Assembly: GCA_964609675.1 (NCBI GenBank)
Contig: CAZSRX010000015.1
Location: 16,400 to 80,399 of the forward strand
Source of the DNA: CAZSRX01 sp964609675 [NCBI: uncultured Bacteroidota bacterium]
GTDB taxonomy: Bacteria > CLD3 > SB21
Direction of reading: 5' to 3'
DNA: 64,000 bases
Part shown: positions 1 through 9,267 of the stretch, one piece after another
Position numbering within the stretch: the first letter of the stretch is position 1
Layout of the letters: every line of letters starts with the position of its first letter
Program-made: the position numbers and the translations under genes
The notes under the pieces: generated by a model
Told to the model about the DNA's origin: nothing
Database searches by the model: none
Seen by the model: the letters and a program-made list of their open reading frames with translations, nothing else

Positions 1-922
1 GCTGGAAATAAGCCCAGCCAAGGTTGCGCTGAAGTTCAAACGACGGGGAGGATAACGGTTCGGCCGCTTCAAAATAGCGCACAGCTTTTTCGTTATCGCC
101 GGTCTGGATGGCAATGGCGCCCATTCGCAACAACGTCTGAAGGTCTTTGGGTTTGATTTTATTCAGTTGCTCATAGCATTCCAGCGCGAGTTTGTTTTGT
201 TTGTTGAACAGATAAGCCTGCGCCAGCGTTTCCAGCAGGAAACTGTTATTCGGATCGTGACTTCGCGCCTGCTCAAGAATTTCTATCGCTGGCCCGTGCT
301 GTTTCTGGCGCAGGTAAATATTGGCCAGCTTCAGCGAAAGATACGTATTCGGTCCATTGTATCGCAACAGGAAGGCGTAATGCGGGATGTTATTCGCCGA
401 CCGGCCCAGCATATCATTCAAAGTAATCAGCTGATAGCGCCCTTCAGGATAAACACTGTCGATACGGATGACCTTCTCGAGGGTTTCCGCGGCTTCTTTA
501 AAACGGCTGAGGCTTATGTACACGGAGCTGAGTATTTTCAGAGCATCGGCGTTTTCGGGATGCCGCGCCAGAAGCCGCTCCAGCGTCTCCTGTCCGCGGG
601 TCAGATCGCCCTGATCCACGTAAGCTTCCGCTAAAGAAGCCCAGATGGTTTCGGAACTGTCCGCGCGCAGGGCCGATTCGAAGTCATATATGGAAGTAGC
701 CGTTTCATTGGACATCTGGTGAATCAGCCCGTCAATATACCGGCTCAGTGCGTAGGCGTTGTAAGCCGCGCGAAAGGCGGCGGTATCCCGCGGCGGCCGT
801 TGGATCGTTGCGTCCCCGTCGCTTACCGCGGACACACCCGCGCAACCGTAGTAATAAACGCTGCAAATCAGCGCTGTAAAAACAAATATAACATATTGTT
901 TCGGATAGACCGACGGAAACAT
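1..922 (-). CDS. TPR-repeat lipoprotein (3' end cut by window edge)
   Basis: The frame is open from ATG at 922 down to base 1 with no stop, so about 307 codons are visible and the C-terminus lies outside the window. The N-terminus has a hydrophobic segment ending in YYYGCAG, a plausible though non-canonical lipobox (Cys about residue 27), so the protein is probably lipid-anchored. From about residue 75 onward it is a run of helical 34-residue TPR-like units with the usual small/large residue spacing (for example YVDQGDLTRGQETLERLLAR, then NADALKILSSVYISLSRFKE). TPR lipoproteins of this kind act as scaffolds in envelope complexes; no specific partner is shown here. It is transcribed away from the gene at 1068. 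Confidence 0.8.
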   Translation of the reverse strand, partial: MFPSVYPKQYVIFVFTALICSVYYYGCAGVSAVSDGDATIQRPPRDTAAFRAAYNAYALSRYIDGLIHQMSNETATSIYDFESALRADSSETIWASLAEAYVDQGDLTRGQETLERLLARHPENADALKILSSVYISLSRFKEAAETLEKVIRIDSVYPEGRYQLITLNDMLGRSANNIPHYAFLLRYNGPNTYLSLKLANIYLRQKQHGPAIEILEQARSHDPNNSFLLETLAQAYLFNKQNKLALECYEQLNKIKPKDLQTLLRMGAIAIQTGDNEKAVRYFEAAEPLSSPSFELQRNLGWAYFQ

Positions 923-1011
923 ACGGTTGCTTTCGTTTTTTTTAGCCGTTAAAATGCCAGTCAATATATTCTTTTAAATTGATATTAACAAGTTTTTGTT
1001 TCTGCTTTTTC

Positions 1012-1041
1012 TTGACTTTAACTGTTTTTTTTTGTTATAAT
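1012..1041 (+). promoter_or_regulatory. sigma70-type promoter for the 1068 gene
   Basis: TTGACT (1012-1017) and a perfect TATAAT (1036-1041) are separated by 18 bp. This lies 27 bp before the ATG at 1068, and GAAAGG (1056-1061) serves as ribosome binding site. It is one of the clearest promoters in the window. Confidence 0.7.
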
Positions 1042-1067
1042 TAATAGCTACATAAGAAAGGCGTTAT

Positions 1068-1568
1068 ATGAAAAAATATTTCATCGTTTTTTGTGTAATG
1101 ATGTTAGCCGCGCAGACAGTCCATGCGCAGTTCAAGTCGCAGGCCGAACGGCAACCGGTCAATGTCCGAAGCGGTATTACCTCATTGATGCCGCAATCGC
1201 TTTTCAGTTTTCTCGGTTCAGACCGTTTTTATATGACGCACAGCTATTCGATGATGTATTATACCGGCGGCGGTTACAGCGGTTCCCTAGGCATGCTGAC
1301 CAACACCATGAATTTCAGACTGGCCGATCCCCTGCTTTTACGGGTCAATATGGGCGTCCAGCATCAGCCGTTCGGAGGACCGAAAGAAATGAACACCACG
1401 CAGTTTCTTCACGGAGCTGAGTTGATTTACCGCCCAACCAACAACCTGATGTTCAACGTCGGTTATAGCAATAATCCGTATTACTCAGGTTTTGGCGCCT
1501 ATGAAAGCCCGTTTAATAATCCATGGGCACCCCGGTACGGCGATTATCAGTTCGGGGGCAACAAGTAA
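1068..1568 (+). CDS. Small secreted/outer-membrane hypothetical protein
   Basis: A 166-residue protein with a clear signal peptide (MKKYFIVFCVMMLAAQTVHA, cleavage probably before QF). The mature part is rich in Gly, Tyr, Phe and Asn, with alternating hydrophobic stretches (FRLADPLLLRVNMGVQH, ELIYRPTNNLMFNVGYS) that look like beta strands. It is therefore probably a periplasmic or outer-membrane protein. I do not recognise the family. It has its own promoter and ends in a terminator, so it is probably monocistronic although LytR_C follows closely. Confidence 0.8.
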   Translation: MKKYFIVFCVMMLAAQTVHAQFKSQAERQPVNVRSGITSLMPQSLFSFLGSDRFYMTHSYSMMYYTGGGYSGSLGMLTNTMNFRLADPLLLRVNMGVQHQPFGGPKEMNTTQFLHGAELIYRPTNNLMFNVGYSNNPYYSGFGAYESPFNNPWAPRYGDYQFGGNK

Positions 1569-1592
1569 CGTATTTAAAAAGCCATTTCCCAT

Positions 1593-1621
1593 AGCCGGGC
1601 TAACAGGGGCTCGGCTTTTTT
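1593..1621 (+). terminator. Rho-independent terminator
   Basis: AGCCGGGC (1593-1600) and GCTCGGCT (1609-1616) form a stem with one mismatch, followed by TTTTT. It lies 24 bp after the stop of the small secreted protein. Confidence 0.7.
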
Positions 1622-1637
1622 ATTCAGGAGCGCATTC

Positions 1638-2249
1638 ATGCTACGCAAGTCACGAACCGAAGAGCCCGAAGAAATAGCACCCGAAAACCTCACGACCAAT
1701 GATCCGACACCTGCGACCGGACCGGAATTTCAGAAAACGATACGACGTCCCGTTCCTGCCCGCTGGGATAAATTCCTGAACCTGCTTATCGGTGCGCTTT
1801 CTCTTTTAGTCATCGCGCTGGTCATATCGCTGATCGTGCGTCTGAACAGTTCCACCACCGTAAGTCCCACGGAAACGACCACGGAAATCAAGGAAACCAA
1901 CGGATCCGCTGAAACCGTCGATAACGGACAGCCGGCAAAAAGCCAGGCCATTCGCGTGGAGGTTTTGAACGGAACCGAAATACCGCGACTCGCCGCACGG
2001 GCTGCCGATTATCTCCGCAGTAAAGGTTACGATGTGGTACAGACCGGCAATGCCAAACACACGAATTTCCGTAAATCCGTTATCCAGGACCGGATTGGCA
2101 ATATGCAGAACGCGATTCAGGTGGCCAACATTATGGGCATCAGCGAATCCAACGTCCTGCAGCAGAAAAATCCGCAGTTGTATCTGGACGTCACGGTCAT
2201 TCTCGGACAGGATTATAAATCGCTGAAGTTCATGAATCCCGCCCGTTAG
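1638..2249 (+). CDS. LytR C-terminal-domain membrane protein
   Basis: 203 residues. The N-terminal 45 residues are charged and Pro-rich (cytoplasmic), followed by one transmembrane helix at about residues 47-67 (LNLLIGALSLLVIALVISLI) and a Thr/Glu-rich linker. A LytR_C-type domain (PF13399 family) spans about 108-200, with the typical IRVEVLNGTEIPRLAARAA start, YLRSKGYDVV, and a closing VILGQDYKSL. In the known family this domain is extracytoplasmic and often attached to LytR-CpsA-Psr wall enzymes; here it stands alone on a membrane anchor, so the role (envelope or polymer binding) is inference. The start at 1638 is preceded by CAGGAG. Confidence 0.85.
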   Translation: MLRKSRTEEPEEIAPENLTTNDPTPATGPEFQKTIRRPVPARWDKFLNLLIGALSLLVIALVISLIVRLNSSTTVSPTETTTEIKETNGSAETVDNGQPAKSQAIRVEVLNGTEIPRLAARAADYLRSKGYDVVQTGNAKHTNFRKSVIQDRIGNMQNAIQVANIMGISESNVLQQKNPQLYLDVTVILGQDYKSLKFMNPAR

Positions 2250-2331
2250 CCGTATAACGGCAGGCGCCGACAACCGCCGCTTTTAATAACCCGCTCCATT
2301 CAATCCGTTATCAATCAAAGGGTAAGCGTTT

Positions 2332-4143
2332 TTGTTGACTGCGGAAGAAGCTTATAAAAAAAATGTCGATTTAAAAACCGTACGGCGGATTTTTTCGTAT
2401 GTACGGCCGTACAAATTATATCTTTGGGGTTCTTTTTTCCTGCTGATGATCGGCCAGACGCTGAGCACCTACCGGCCGCGCATTGTTCAGGAAGCCGTGG
2501 ATAAAGCTATTATTCCGGGACTGCCCGATGACCTTCTGTTGTACACGCTTCTGTTTATTGGCCTGATCGCCGCCGAATTCGGTTTTCAGTTCGGCGTTAT
2601 TTATGTCACGCAGAAGATGGGCCAGCGCATTGTATTTGATATCCGGACAGGACTGTTCGAACATGTCGAGCGCCTTCATTTACAGTTCTTCGACCGTAAT
2701 CCTGTCGGCCGGCTCATCACGCGCTTAACGTCTGATGTGGAATCGCTGAACGAGATTTTTACTTCGGGCATGGTATATTTATTCGGCGACGTTTTTTTAC
2801 TGCTGATAATCTTTGCGTTCATGATGTGGCTGAGTCCCTTTCTGACGCTGGTGACGCTGGCCATATTGCCGCTGGTCTTTACATTATCGCTGATCTTCAA
2901 GAAGTACATCCGGGAAGTATATCAGGAAATCCGGGTCCGGCTTTCGGCGCTGAATACATTTTTGCAGGAAAACATCGTGGGCATAACCACCGTGCAACTG
3001 TTCAACCGTCAGCGGAGCCAGCAGGAAAAGTTTTCAAGGCTGAACGGTGACCTGGCGGGTTCGCATATCCGCTCGGTGTTTCATTACGCGTGGTTTTATC
3101 CGGCCGTCAATCTGTCCGGCGCGGTGGCGGTAGGCCTGCTGATCTGGTTTGGGGCGGGAGCATGGCTTGAACAGAAAACTACCCTGGGAACGCTGATCGC
3201 ATTTATCCAGTATACTCAGATGTTCTTCCGGCCGATACAGGACCTGAGCGATAAATTCAATATCTATCAGAGCGCCATGGCTTCCGCTGAACGCATTTTT
3301 TTACTGATGGATACCGAAAACAAGATAAAGACACCGGATAAAGCTTTACCCATTTTATCCACAGCGGGCCGCATTCAGTTTGATCATGTCTTTTTCTCGT
3401 ATGCGGAACCCCAAGCCGATGGAACGCCGGAATGGGTCTTACGGGATGTCCATCTGGAAATTGCGCCGTATGAAAAAGTAGCTCTGGTGGGCGCCACGGG
3501 ATCGGGCAAAACGACGCTGATCCATCTGATCGGACGGTATTATGACGTTACACAAGGCCGTATTCTCATCGATTATCAGGATGTGCGGTCGCTGGATGTT
3601 TACGCCCACCGGAGCCGAATGGCCATGGTGCCGCAGGACGTATTTCTGTTTTCAGGAACCATCCTTGACAACATTCGGATGGGACGGCCGGATATTTCAG
3701 AAAAGCGGGCGGCCGAGGCGTTGCGCATGATCGGAGCGGAGGCGTTCATCGCGCACCTGCCCGGCGGTCTTCATGAACCGGTTCAGGAACGCGGTTCCAC
3801 ATTGTCCGCCGGACAGCGTCAGCTGATCGCGCTGGCGCGGGCTCTGGTGGTCAATCCGAAAATCCTTATCCTGGACGAAGCCACCTCCAATATCGATACC
3901 GAAACCGAACGGATCATTCGCCGCGCGATTCAAACGCTGACGGAAGATCGGACCACAATTATCGTCGCGCACCGCTTGTCCACCATCCGACACATGCAAA
4001 AAGTCATCGTCTTGCACAAGGGACAGATCCGAGAGATGGGAACCCATGAGCAATTGCTAAGTCAGGGCGGTTTATACGCGCGGTTGTATGAATTACAATA
4101 TAAAGACCAAGAAAAAGATAACGGGACCGTCAACGAACTATAA
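2332..4143 (+). CDS. ABC exporter half-transporter (permease-ATPase fusion)
   Basis: 603 residues with the standard type IV exporter layout. Six transmembrane helices (about 20-310) precede a nucleotide-binding domain (about 345-590). Visible motifs are Walker A GATGSGKTT (about 386), signature LSAGQRQ (about 490), Walker B ILILDEATS (about 511) and H-loop IIVAHRLST (about 542). All catalytic residues are present, so the protein should be active. It resembles the MdlB/SmdB/YheH group, which often works as a heterodimer, but no partner half-transporter is adjacent; a homodimer is possible. The start is TTG at 2332 (or 2335) with AAAGGG at 2317-2322; no ATG fits. The substrate cannot be told from sequence. 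Confidence 0.9.
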   Translation: MLTAEEAYKKNVDLKTVRRIFSYVRPYKLYLWGSFFLLMIGQTLSTYRPRIVQEAVDKAIIPGLPDDLLLYTLLFIGLIAAEFGFQFGVIYVTQKMGQRIVFDIRTGLFEHVERLHLQFFDRNPVGRLITRLTSDVESLNEIFTSGMVYLFGDVFLLLIIFAFMMWLSPFLTLVTLAILPLVFTLSLIFKKYIREVYQEIRVRLSALNTFLQENIVGITTVQLFNRQRSQQEKFSRLNGDLAGSHIRSVFHYAWFYPAVNLSGAVAVGLLIWFGAGAWLEQKTTLGTLIAFIQYTQMFFRPIQDLSDKFNIYQSAMASAERIFLLMDTENKIKTPDKALPILSTAGRIQFDHVFFSYAEPQADGTPEWVLRDVHLEIAPYEKVALVGATGSGKTTLIHLIGRYYDVTQGRILIDYQDVRSLDVYAHRSRMAMVPQDVFLFSGTILDNIRMGRPDISEKRAAEALRMIGAEAFIAHLPGGLHEPVQERGSTLSAGQRQLIALARALVVNPKILILDEATSNIDTETERIIRRAIQTLTEDRTTIIVAHRLSTIRHMQKVIVLHKGQIREMGTHEQLLSQGGLYARLYELQYKDQEKDNGTVNEL

Positions 4144-4201
4144 CCCTGATTCCGTTATTCGGCCGCACCTTGAATGACGGATACAAATCGAATTGCTTCC
4201 T

Positions 4202-4486
4202 TTAACAGCTAACACCCTCCGGCAAAAGACCCTGCGTCCGTGCGGGATATCCGTCTTTTAGGTGAGGCGGACGTATATGCGCATCACCAATAAATGGTAG
4301 CTTCAAATTCGGAAGCCCTTTAAAAAACACTCCAACGGCCCGTGATGGTTTTAATACTTTGGATTGATCAAATGCCTGAAGCATCGGGAGCATGAGGGTA
4401 CGCCCCTGTCTGAACAGCCGGCATCGCTTTTCAAGCTGATTTTGAAGAGCGGCCTGCTCCACCACGGAAAAAATGACCGAATACAA
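4202..4486 (-). CDS. Doubtful small ORF in the 4144-4547 gap
   Basis: The 404-bp gap between the ABC exporter and pstS contains one open frame of 94 codons. It begins with TTG inside the poly-T end of the pstS terminator, has no ribosome binding site, and shows no recognisable family. Some of the translation is protein-like (KLPFIGDAHIRPPHLKDGYP), so it could be a relic of a coding sequence. Apart from the terminator at 4485-4523 I see nothing else in this stretch. Confidence 0.2.
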   Translation of the reverse strand: MYSVIFSVVEQAALQNQLEKRCRLFRQGRTLMLPMLQAFDQSKVLKPSRAVGVFFKGLPNLKLPFIGDAHIRPPHLKDGYPARTQGLLPEGVSC

Positions 4487-4523
4487 AAAATCCCGATCCG
4501 CAAACGCGTACGGACCGGGATTT
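4485..4523 (-). terminator. Terminator of the porin-pstS operon
   Basis: AATCCCG (4489-4495) plus ATCCG pair with CGGAC plus CGGGATT (4512-4523 region), flanked on the minus strand by TTTTTT and on the plus strand by TTTTA. It sits 25 bp beyond the pstS stop and could work in both directions. Confidence 0.75.
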
Positions 4524-4547
4524 TATATTAAAAAGAAAGGAGAAAAT

Positions 4548-5381
4548 TTAACGGACAGGGAAATATCCCACTTTAGCGACAATTTGCTGGCCTTCTTCGC
4601 TTAAAATCCAGTCTATGAAGGATTTTACCGCACCGGAAGGTTTGCTTCGGGTGTACATGTACAGGTAGCGGGTAATCGCGTAATGGCCGGCCTTGATGTT
4701 TTCCAGTGTGGGTTCGTAAGCGGTCGAAGAGGCGTCTTTCTTCACGCCGAGAAAGCGGATACCCTTGCCGTACGCGGCGCCGCCATATCCGATGCCGTTG
4801 ACATCTTTAGCAACGGCGTTCACGACCGAAGCAGTGCCCGGCATGCTCTGCATGGTAACGGCATAGTCCTTACCGCCGAGCACAAAATCCTTGAAGTACA
4901 CATACGTACCGGAGTTGTTCTCGCGGCCGTAAAGGATTATTTTAGCGTCGTTGCCGCCGACATCCTTCCAGTTCGTAATCTTGCCGGTATAGATATCTTT
5001 GATCTGCTGGAGCGACAATTCCTTAACCGGATTGGCCTGATTAACATACAGAGAGATACCGTCACGGGCGACTTTGATTTCCACTCCGAGCGTATTGAAG
5101 CGCTGTTTAAGTTTGTCTTTTTCGCTCTGCTTCATCGGACGGGAGGAATTGCAGATATCCGTGGTGCCGTTAATCAGCGCGGAAACACCCGTGCCCGACC
5201 CGCCGCCGGTAACCTGAATCGTTACATTGGAATTTTTGTTCATGTAAACTTCGGCCCAGCGCTGCGCAAGAATGACCATCGTGTCAGAACCCTTGACGGT
5301 TATGATTTCCTGAGCCGGCCGGAATGCGATGACCGTGATCGCCGCTACAGCCGCCGTTATGATTGCCAGATACTTTTTCAT
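4548..5381 (-). CDS. pstS: Phosphate-binding protein PstS
   Basis: 277 residues: the periplasmic phosphate receptor of the high-affinity Pst transporter. A signal segment (about 1-20) is followed by the PstS/SphX fold start EIITVKGSDTM and the phosphate-contacting TGGGSGTGVSALINGTTDI loop. Further family signatures are IYTGKITNWKDVGG, the GRENNSGTY segment and a C-terminal LSEEGQQIVAKVGYFPV. There is no lipobox, so it should be soluble in the periplasm. It follows the phosphate-selective porin by 100 bp on the same strand, giving an outer-membrane-to-periplasm capture pair. The pstC, pstA and pstB genes are not in this window. Confidence 0.95.
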   Translation of the reverse strand: MKKYLAIITAAVAAITVIAFRPAQEIITVKGSDTMVILAQRWAEVYMNKNSNVTIQVTGGGSGTGVSALINGTTDICNSSRPMKQSEKDKLKQRFNTLGVEIKVARDGISLYVNQANPVKELSLQQIKDIYTGKITNWKDVGGNDAKIILYGRENNSGTYVYFKDFVLGGKDYAVTMQSMPGTASVVNAVAKDVNGIGYGGAAYGKGIRFLGVKKDASSTAYEPTLENIKAGHYAITRYLYMYTRSKPSGAVKSFIDWILSEEGQQIVAKVGYFPVR

Positions 5382-5481
5382 AGAACTCCTTTATTTTTTA
5401 TTGTTTTTTAATATCGCCGCTAAACACGAAGCGTTTAACTATAAGATTTTATCACTTCGTAACTTTATGCCCTTGCTTTAT

Positions 5482-6882
5482 TTAGAACTTATACTGCGCA
5501 CGGAATGTGAAGACGTTGTCTTTCACATCCGTTTTATACGGAATCAGCGATGCAATGTTCGTATTGGAATTGACTTTTTCATTGGAAATCAGTTCGTAAT
5601 ACGCGGTGAATTTGACATTGCTGTCCCAGTGGTAAATCCATCCTAAACCGATGGTGGAATATTTCAGGTCAGTCGCGGTTAACTGCCGGCCGCTGATGGA
5701 GGTGGTACTGGCGCCGATGTCTTTGCCCTTCACTTTCGTGTTAGGATCCATTTCGTCATATTTCACGACCAGTTGGTTTTTCAGCCCGAAATTCTGTATA
5801 TAAGTGATGTAAAAGCCCCGGAATGCCCTTTGATATAAGGGAGTTACCTCCGTTGAGGATTTAACGCTGGTGCCGCTCACGGTTTGAATCGTGCCGGGGT
5901 TATAGAAGGACCCTGACTTTGCCGTTCCGGGCTGCTTACCGCTGATGAATTCACCGCGCAGGGACAAGCCACCCAGCCATTCCACGGGGATGTCATAATA
6001 AATCTGCATATCCATTCCGAGATACTGGCGTTGGAAACTGTTTAAGCTGTCGCTGACGAGCGAATCGGTCATGAAGGTTTTGGTGGCTTTATCGATAGAA
6101 TATACCGCGCGGGAATTACTCGTGACGTTGCCGTAATACCATGAGAAACCGCCGTCAATCGCGAGATTCTGTTCCTGGAACGGGAAGGTATAACCGAAGC
6201 GGCCGATGATGTCCTTATTGCGGTCATTTTCATTCGCCGTCGGGCCGGTGCCGTTGAACGCGCCGATCTTGAAGTTAAAATGCTTCGCGAAATTTTCGGT
6301 CTGCGGGTTGATTTCTAATTTGGCGCCGAGTTCACGCTCGCCCGGGAACAACGTCTGGAACATACGGGAACGCTCGGGCGATTCGCGCATGCTGGACGAA
6401 TAGGAGATTTCAAATCCAAACGGCCGGTCGAAAATACCGCCCGTCATGCTGACCGATTTCAGCCACGGCTCCGTCACGGTAATATAAGCGTCTTTGATGC
6501 CTACGCCGTTCTGCGTAGCGTCTAACTGAAGGACATATTGAGTCAGCGTATTATCGTACGTGAATTTAATCCGGCCGCGGCGCACGGCAAAACGGTGCTT
6601 GACATTCGTCGGAAAATTGCCGCCCGAGAAATTGCCGACCGGAAAACGGGAATTACCGATCGTATCGGCGGCCTGAAACTGAGTCTGGATGTAACCGCTG
6701 ACTTTGATTTTTTTCAGCGCGTCCACGGTCGTTTTAGTCTCCAAAAACGATTCGTTCAATCCGTCGAGCTGACCTTTGAGTTCGCCGACGGCTTCATCGG
6801 TCGATGCGCCGGATTCGTTCTGAGCATGCAGTGTCAGAAACGGAACGGCAATTAACACGAGTAGGGTAATGCATCGCTTCAT
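5482..6882 (-). CDS. Phosphate-selective porin O/P family outer-membrane protein
   Basis: 466 residues with a signal peptide (cleavage after TLHA, about residue 20). A short coiled-coil segment (about 30-62, with GELKGQLDGLNESFLETK) may mediate trimer contacts, and a beta-barrel ends in the typical aromatic residue (FRAQYKF). The pattern VSGYIQTQFQ...VRRGRIKF...LDATQNGVGIKDAYI...FDRPFGFEISYSS matches the OprP/OprO-like family (PF07396). Co-direction with pstS supports phosphate or polyphosphate as substrate. AAGGAG lies 7 bp before the ATG. No convincing Pho box is visible in the 270 bp upstream, so regulation by phosphate is only an expectation. Confidence 0.9.
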   Translation of the reverse strand: MKRCITLLVLIAVPFLTLHAQNESGASTDEAVGELKGQLDGLNESFLETKTTVDALKKIKVSGYIQTQFQAADTIGNSRFPVGNFSGGNFPTNVKHRFAVRRGRIKFTYDNTLTQYVLQLDATQNGVGIKDAYITVTEPWLKSVSMTGGIFDRPFGFEISYSSSMRESPERSRMFQTLFPGERELGAKLEINPQTENFAKHFNFKIGAFNGTGPTANENDRNKDIIGRFGYTFPFQEQNLAIDGGFSWYYGNVTSNSRAVYSIDKATKTFMTDSLVSDSLNSFQRQYLGMDMQIYYDIPVEWLGGLSLRGEFISGKQPGTAKSGSFYNPGTIQTVSGTSVKSSTEVTPLYQRAFRGFYITYIQNFGLKNQLVVKYDEMDPNTKVKGKDIGASTTSISGRQLTATDLKYSTIGLGWIYHWDSNVKFTAYYELISNEKVNSNTNIASLIPYKTDVKDNVFTFRAQYKF

Positions 6883-7043
6883 GTAGTCTCCTTAAGTCAG
6901 TTACTTTTAGTTATTCGTTCGTGATTTAAAAAATCTATTTGTCGGAATGTAGCGTGTTTTTGTTATCGAAATATTAATTAAAGATTATGAAAAGGATAAT
7001 CATAAATTTTTACATATTAAGGAGAGCATCAAATAGTTTACAT

Positions 7044-7082
7044 CTTTTACGTTTCTCGCATAGACGCTGAGACGCGAAGCCA
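7044..7082. repeat. Copy of a degenerate dispersed repeat
   Basis: The motif around GCATAGACGCTGAGACGCGA resembles the widespread intergenic repeat family seen in many genomes as variants of GCGTCTCTGCGT...GCGAGA. It lies upstream of the porin gene. The identification is from memory of the motif, with only one copy here. Confidence 0.35.
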
Positions 7083-7152
7083 AATAATATATGCTTTTTA
7101 CAGACTGAACGACTTTGCGATAAATTAAATATGTACACACTATCACGCTTCC

Positions 7153-7941
7153 TTAAATAAAACGGCCTATCGATTGTTTGCTGAAATCGGATTTTGTTTT
7201 AGTCGTTAGTCGAATGTCTTTATATCCCCGGCTAAAAGGTTTATGAAAAAAAATGTCCCACAGGAAGTTCATCACGTAACGGCCCAGCACCCGGAAAAGG
7301 CCTTCCTCGTAATACCGGCGGGCGGAAGTGAAAACGTATGCGCGATGATAAAACCGAACTTTTCCCTCGCGGCTCATGCGGCGGCCGATCTGTGTGTCCT
7401 CGCTCCAGAATTCCAGCGTCACGTCGAACCCGCCGATTTTGTCCAATACCGCCTTGCGCAGCGCGAAGTTGCCTCCGTAAAGCACCGTTCCTTTATTCAA
7501 AATACGGTTGATGACGAGTTGTGTGACCGGCACTATCATCCAGTGATACAGCCACAAAATCAGGCGGCCATACCAGTTCCAATCGTGGTATTTGTAAGGC
7601 CCCGATATCGCGACCAGTTTAGGGTGATTTTTAAATTTTGTTTCCGCATAAGCAATTAAATGTTTCGGGATTTTCGTGTCGGCGTCGATATAGAACAGAA
7701 TATCCCCGCTGGCGTTCCGGTTGCCGCACTGACGGGCTTTGGTCAGGCCTTTCTGATTTTCCGTAACTACGCGCACACCCGGATATCGGCCCGCTATTTC
7801 GGCCGTACGGTCGGTGCTGGCGTTGTTCACGACTATGATTTCCAGGTCGCCTTTCGGTTTGTCCGCAGCCAGCACGGATTCCAGACACGCGGCAATGATG
7901 CCTTCTTCGTTGTAAGCCGGTATGATAATGCTGATTTTCAT
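7153..7941 (-). CDS. Family 2 glycosyltransferase
   Basis: 262 residues with a GT-A fold. The N-terminus MKISIIIPAYNEEGII and VVNNASTDRTAEIA form the nucleotide-sugar site, and the metal-binding DAD lies in FYIDADTKIPK (about residue 90). The acceptor-side acidic motif is in EFWSEDTQIGRRMSREG. A hydrophobic patch (about 128-150, ILWLYHWMIVPVTQLVI) suggests membrane association. It transfers a sugar to a lipid, polysaccharide or glycan acceptor that cannot be named from sequence. It has no obvious operon partner: 270 bp to the porin and 294 bp of AT-rich sequence to rluD. Confidence 0.88.
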   Translation of the reverse strand: MKISIIIPAYNEEGIIAACLESVLAADKPKGDLEIIVVNNASTDRTAEIAGRYPGVRVVTENQKGLTKARQCGNRNASGDILFYIDADTKIPKHLIAYAETKFKNHPKLVAISGPYKYHDWNWYGRLILWLYHWMIVPVTQLVINRILNKGTVLYGGNFALRKAVLDKIGGFDVTLEFWSEDTQIGRRMSREGKVRFYHRAYVFTSARRYYEEGLFRVLGRYVMNFLWDIFFHKPFSRGYKDIRLTTKTKSDFSKQSIGRFI

Positions 7942-8235
7942 CGTCTCAATTCCCTATTACTATTTACTTAATAACCCTTAGAGTAATAAGAAATTATTAG
8001 AATATAATAATCCGATGATTATCGATATATTACATAAATCAAACTTGCTATCAAGTTTCTGAAACACTCCATCTTTGCTACTTTCCGATTGATGCTAGTA
8101 AGCCCAAAGATACGAATGCGTTTGAAAGCAATAAAATATTTATAAACTGGAATGGCTACGCATCAGCTTTTTTTAAAAAAAACCTTCACTGCCTTTTCGG
8201 TTGCATCAGAAAAATTCGAATGTAAAACGATGCGC

Positions 8236-9186
8236 TCAAACCCGCTCCAGAACCGCTTTGAAATCATCCGGCAATTCGGAATCAAACCGCATGAAGTCAC
8301 GGGTGGTCGGATGCACAAAACCAAGCGTTTTAGCGTGCAGGGCCTGGCGGGGCATGAGCGTCAGCAGGTTAAAGGCGTTTTGGCGGTTATGGTGACTGCC
8401 GCCGGCGAGATTGGGATTGGCGCCGCCGTATGTTTTGTCGCCGAATACCGGATGGCCGATATGCGACAAATGAACGCGGATCTGGTGCGTACGGCCGGTT
8501 TCAAGACGGAGGCGGACAAGGGCCAGATAATCGAACGGCTTGATGACTTCATAATGCGTGATGGCGTTTTTACCCTCCTTAACGACGGCGAACTTTTTCC
8601 GGTCCTTGGGACTGCGGCCGATGCAGGTTTCGATAGTGCCGGCGGGTTTCTGGAACCGGCCCCACGCGATGGCGCAGTATTCCCGCTCGATATGATGCGC
8701 GCGGAACTGGGCGCTGAGAAACCGGTGCGCGCGGTCGTGCTTGGCCACCAGCAGCAGGCCGCTGGTATCCTTGTCGATGCGGTGCACGATGCCGGGCCGC
8801 AGTTCGCCGTTGATGCCGGACAGGTCCTGCACGTGATAGAGCAGCGCGTTGACCATGGTGCCGGAATAATTGGCGTGCGCAGGATGTACCACCATGCCGG
8901 CGGCCTTGTTCACCACGATGAGGTCGTCATCCTCATAAACGATGCGCAGAGGAATATCTTCCGGCTGGGCTTCCGGACGCTCGGGCAGGGGCAGCGTTAC
9001 GTCAATGACGTCGTGAGGGCGTACCAGGTAGGCCTTGAGGGGAATCGCGCCGTTGACCCGTATCCATTCTTCACGGATCAGCTGCTGCACCCGCGCGCGC
9101 GAGATGTGCTCGATCTGATGCGATAAAAAAACGTCCAGTCGCTCAGGTCGCTGGTTGCCGGGTACCCGTATCTGTATCTGACGCAT
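8236..9186 (-). CDS. rluD: RluD-family 23S rRNA pseudouridine synthase
   Basis: 316 residues. An S4 RNA-binding domain (about 15-75, RLDVFLSHQI...SRARVQQLI...VNG) is followed by the synthase domain with IVYEDDDLIVVNKAAGMVVHPA. The catalytic loop is GIVHRIDKDTSGLLLVAK, whose Asp attacks the uridine. The downstream RLETGRTHQIRVHLSHIGHPV is a strong family signature. E. coli RluD modifies helix 69 of 23S rRNA; that target is assumed here from overall similarity, and RluA/RluC-type specificity cannot be excluded. GAGG lies 5 bp before the ATG. The long open frame antisense to it is a codon-usage shadow. Confidence 0.92.
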   Translation of the reverse strand: MRQIQIRVPGNQRPERLDVFLSHQIEHISRARVQQLIREEWIRVNGAIPLKAYLVRPHDVIDVTLPLPERPEAQPEDIPLRIVYEDDDLIVVNKAAGMVVHPAHANYSGTMVNALLYHVQDLSGINGELRPGIVHRIDKDTSGLLLVAKHDRAHRFLSAQFRAHHIEREYCAIAWGRFQKPAGTIETCIGRSPKDRKKFAVVKEGKNAITHYEVIKPFDYLALVRLRLETGRTHQIRVHLSHIGHPVFGDKTYGGANPNLAGGSHHNRQNAFNLLTLMPRQALHAKTLGFVHPTTRDFMRFDSELPDDFKAVLERV

Positions 9187-9267
9187 CGCTGCCTCGTTCT
9201 GGTTCTGAGTTTCGTGAAAATTAACAGTATTTCAGCCGATAAATCAATCAAATTTATTAAAATTTTC

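Noticed and set aside
4683-5411. A 242-codon plus-strand frame opposite pstS
   Set aside because: Antisense to an unambiguous pstS with signal peptide and ligand motifs.
8152-9126. A 324-codon plus-strand frame opposite rluD
   Set aside because: It is exactly antisense to a well-supported rluD and has no ribosome binding site or family; it is a codon-structure shadow.
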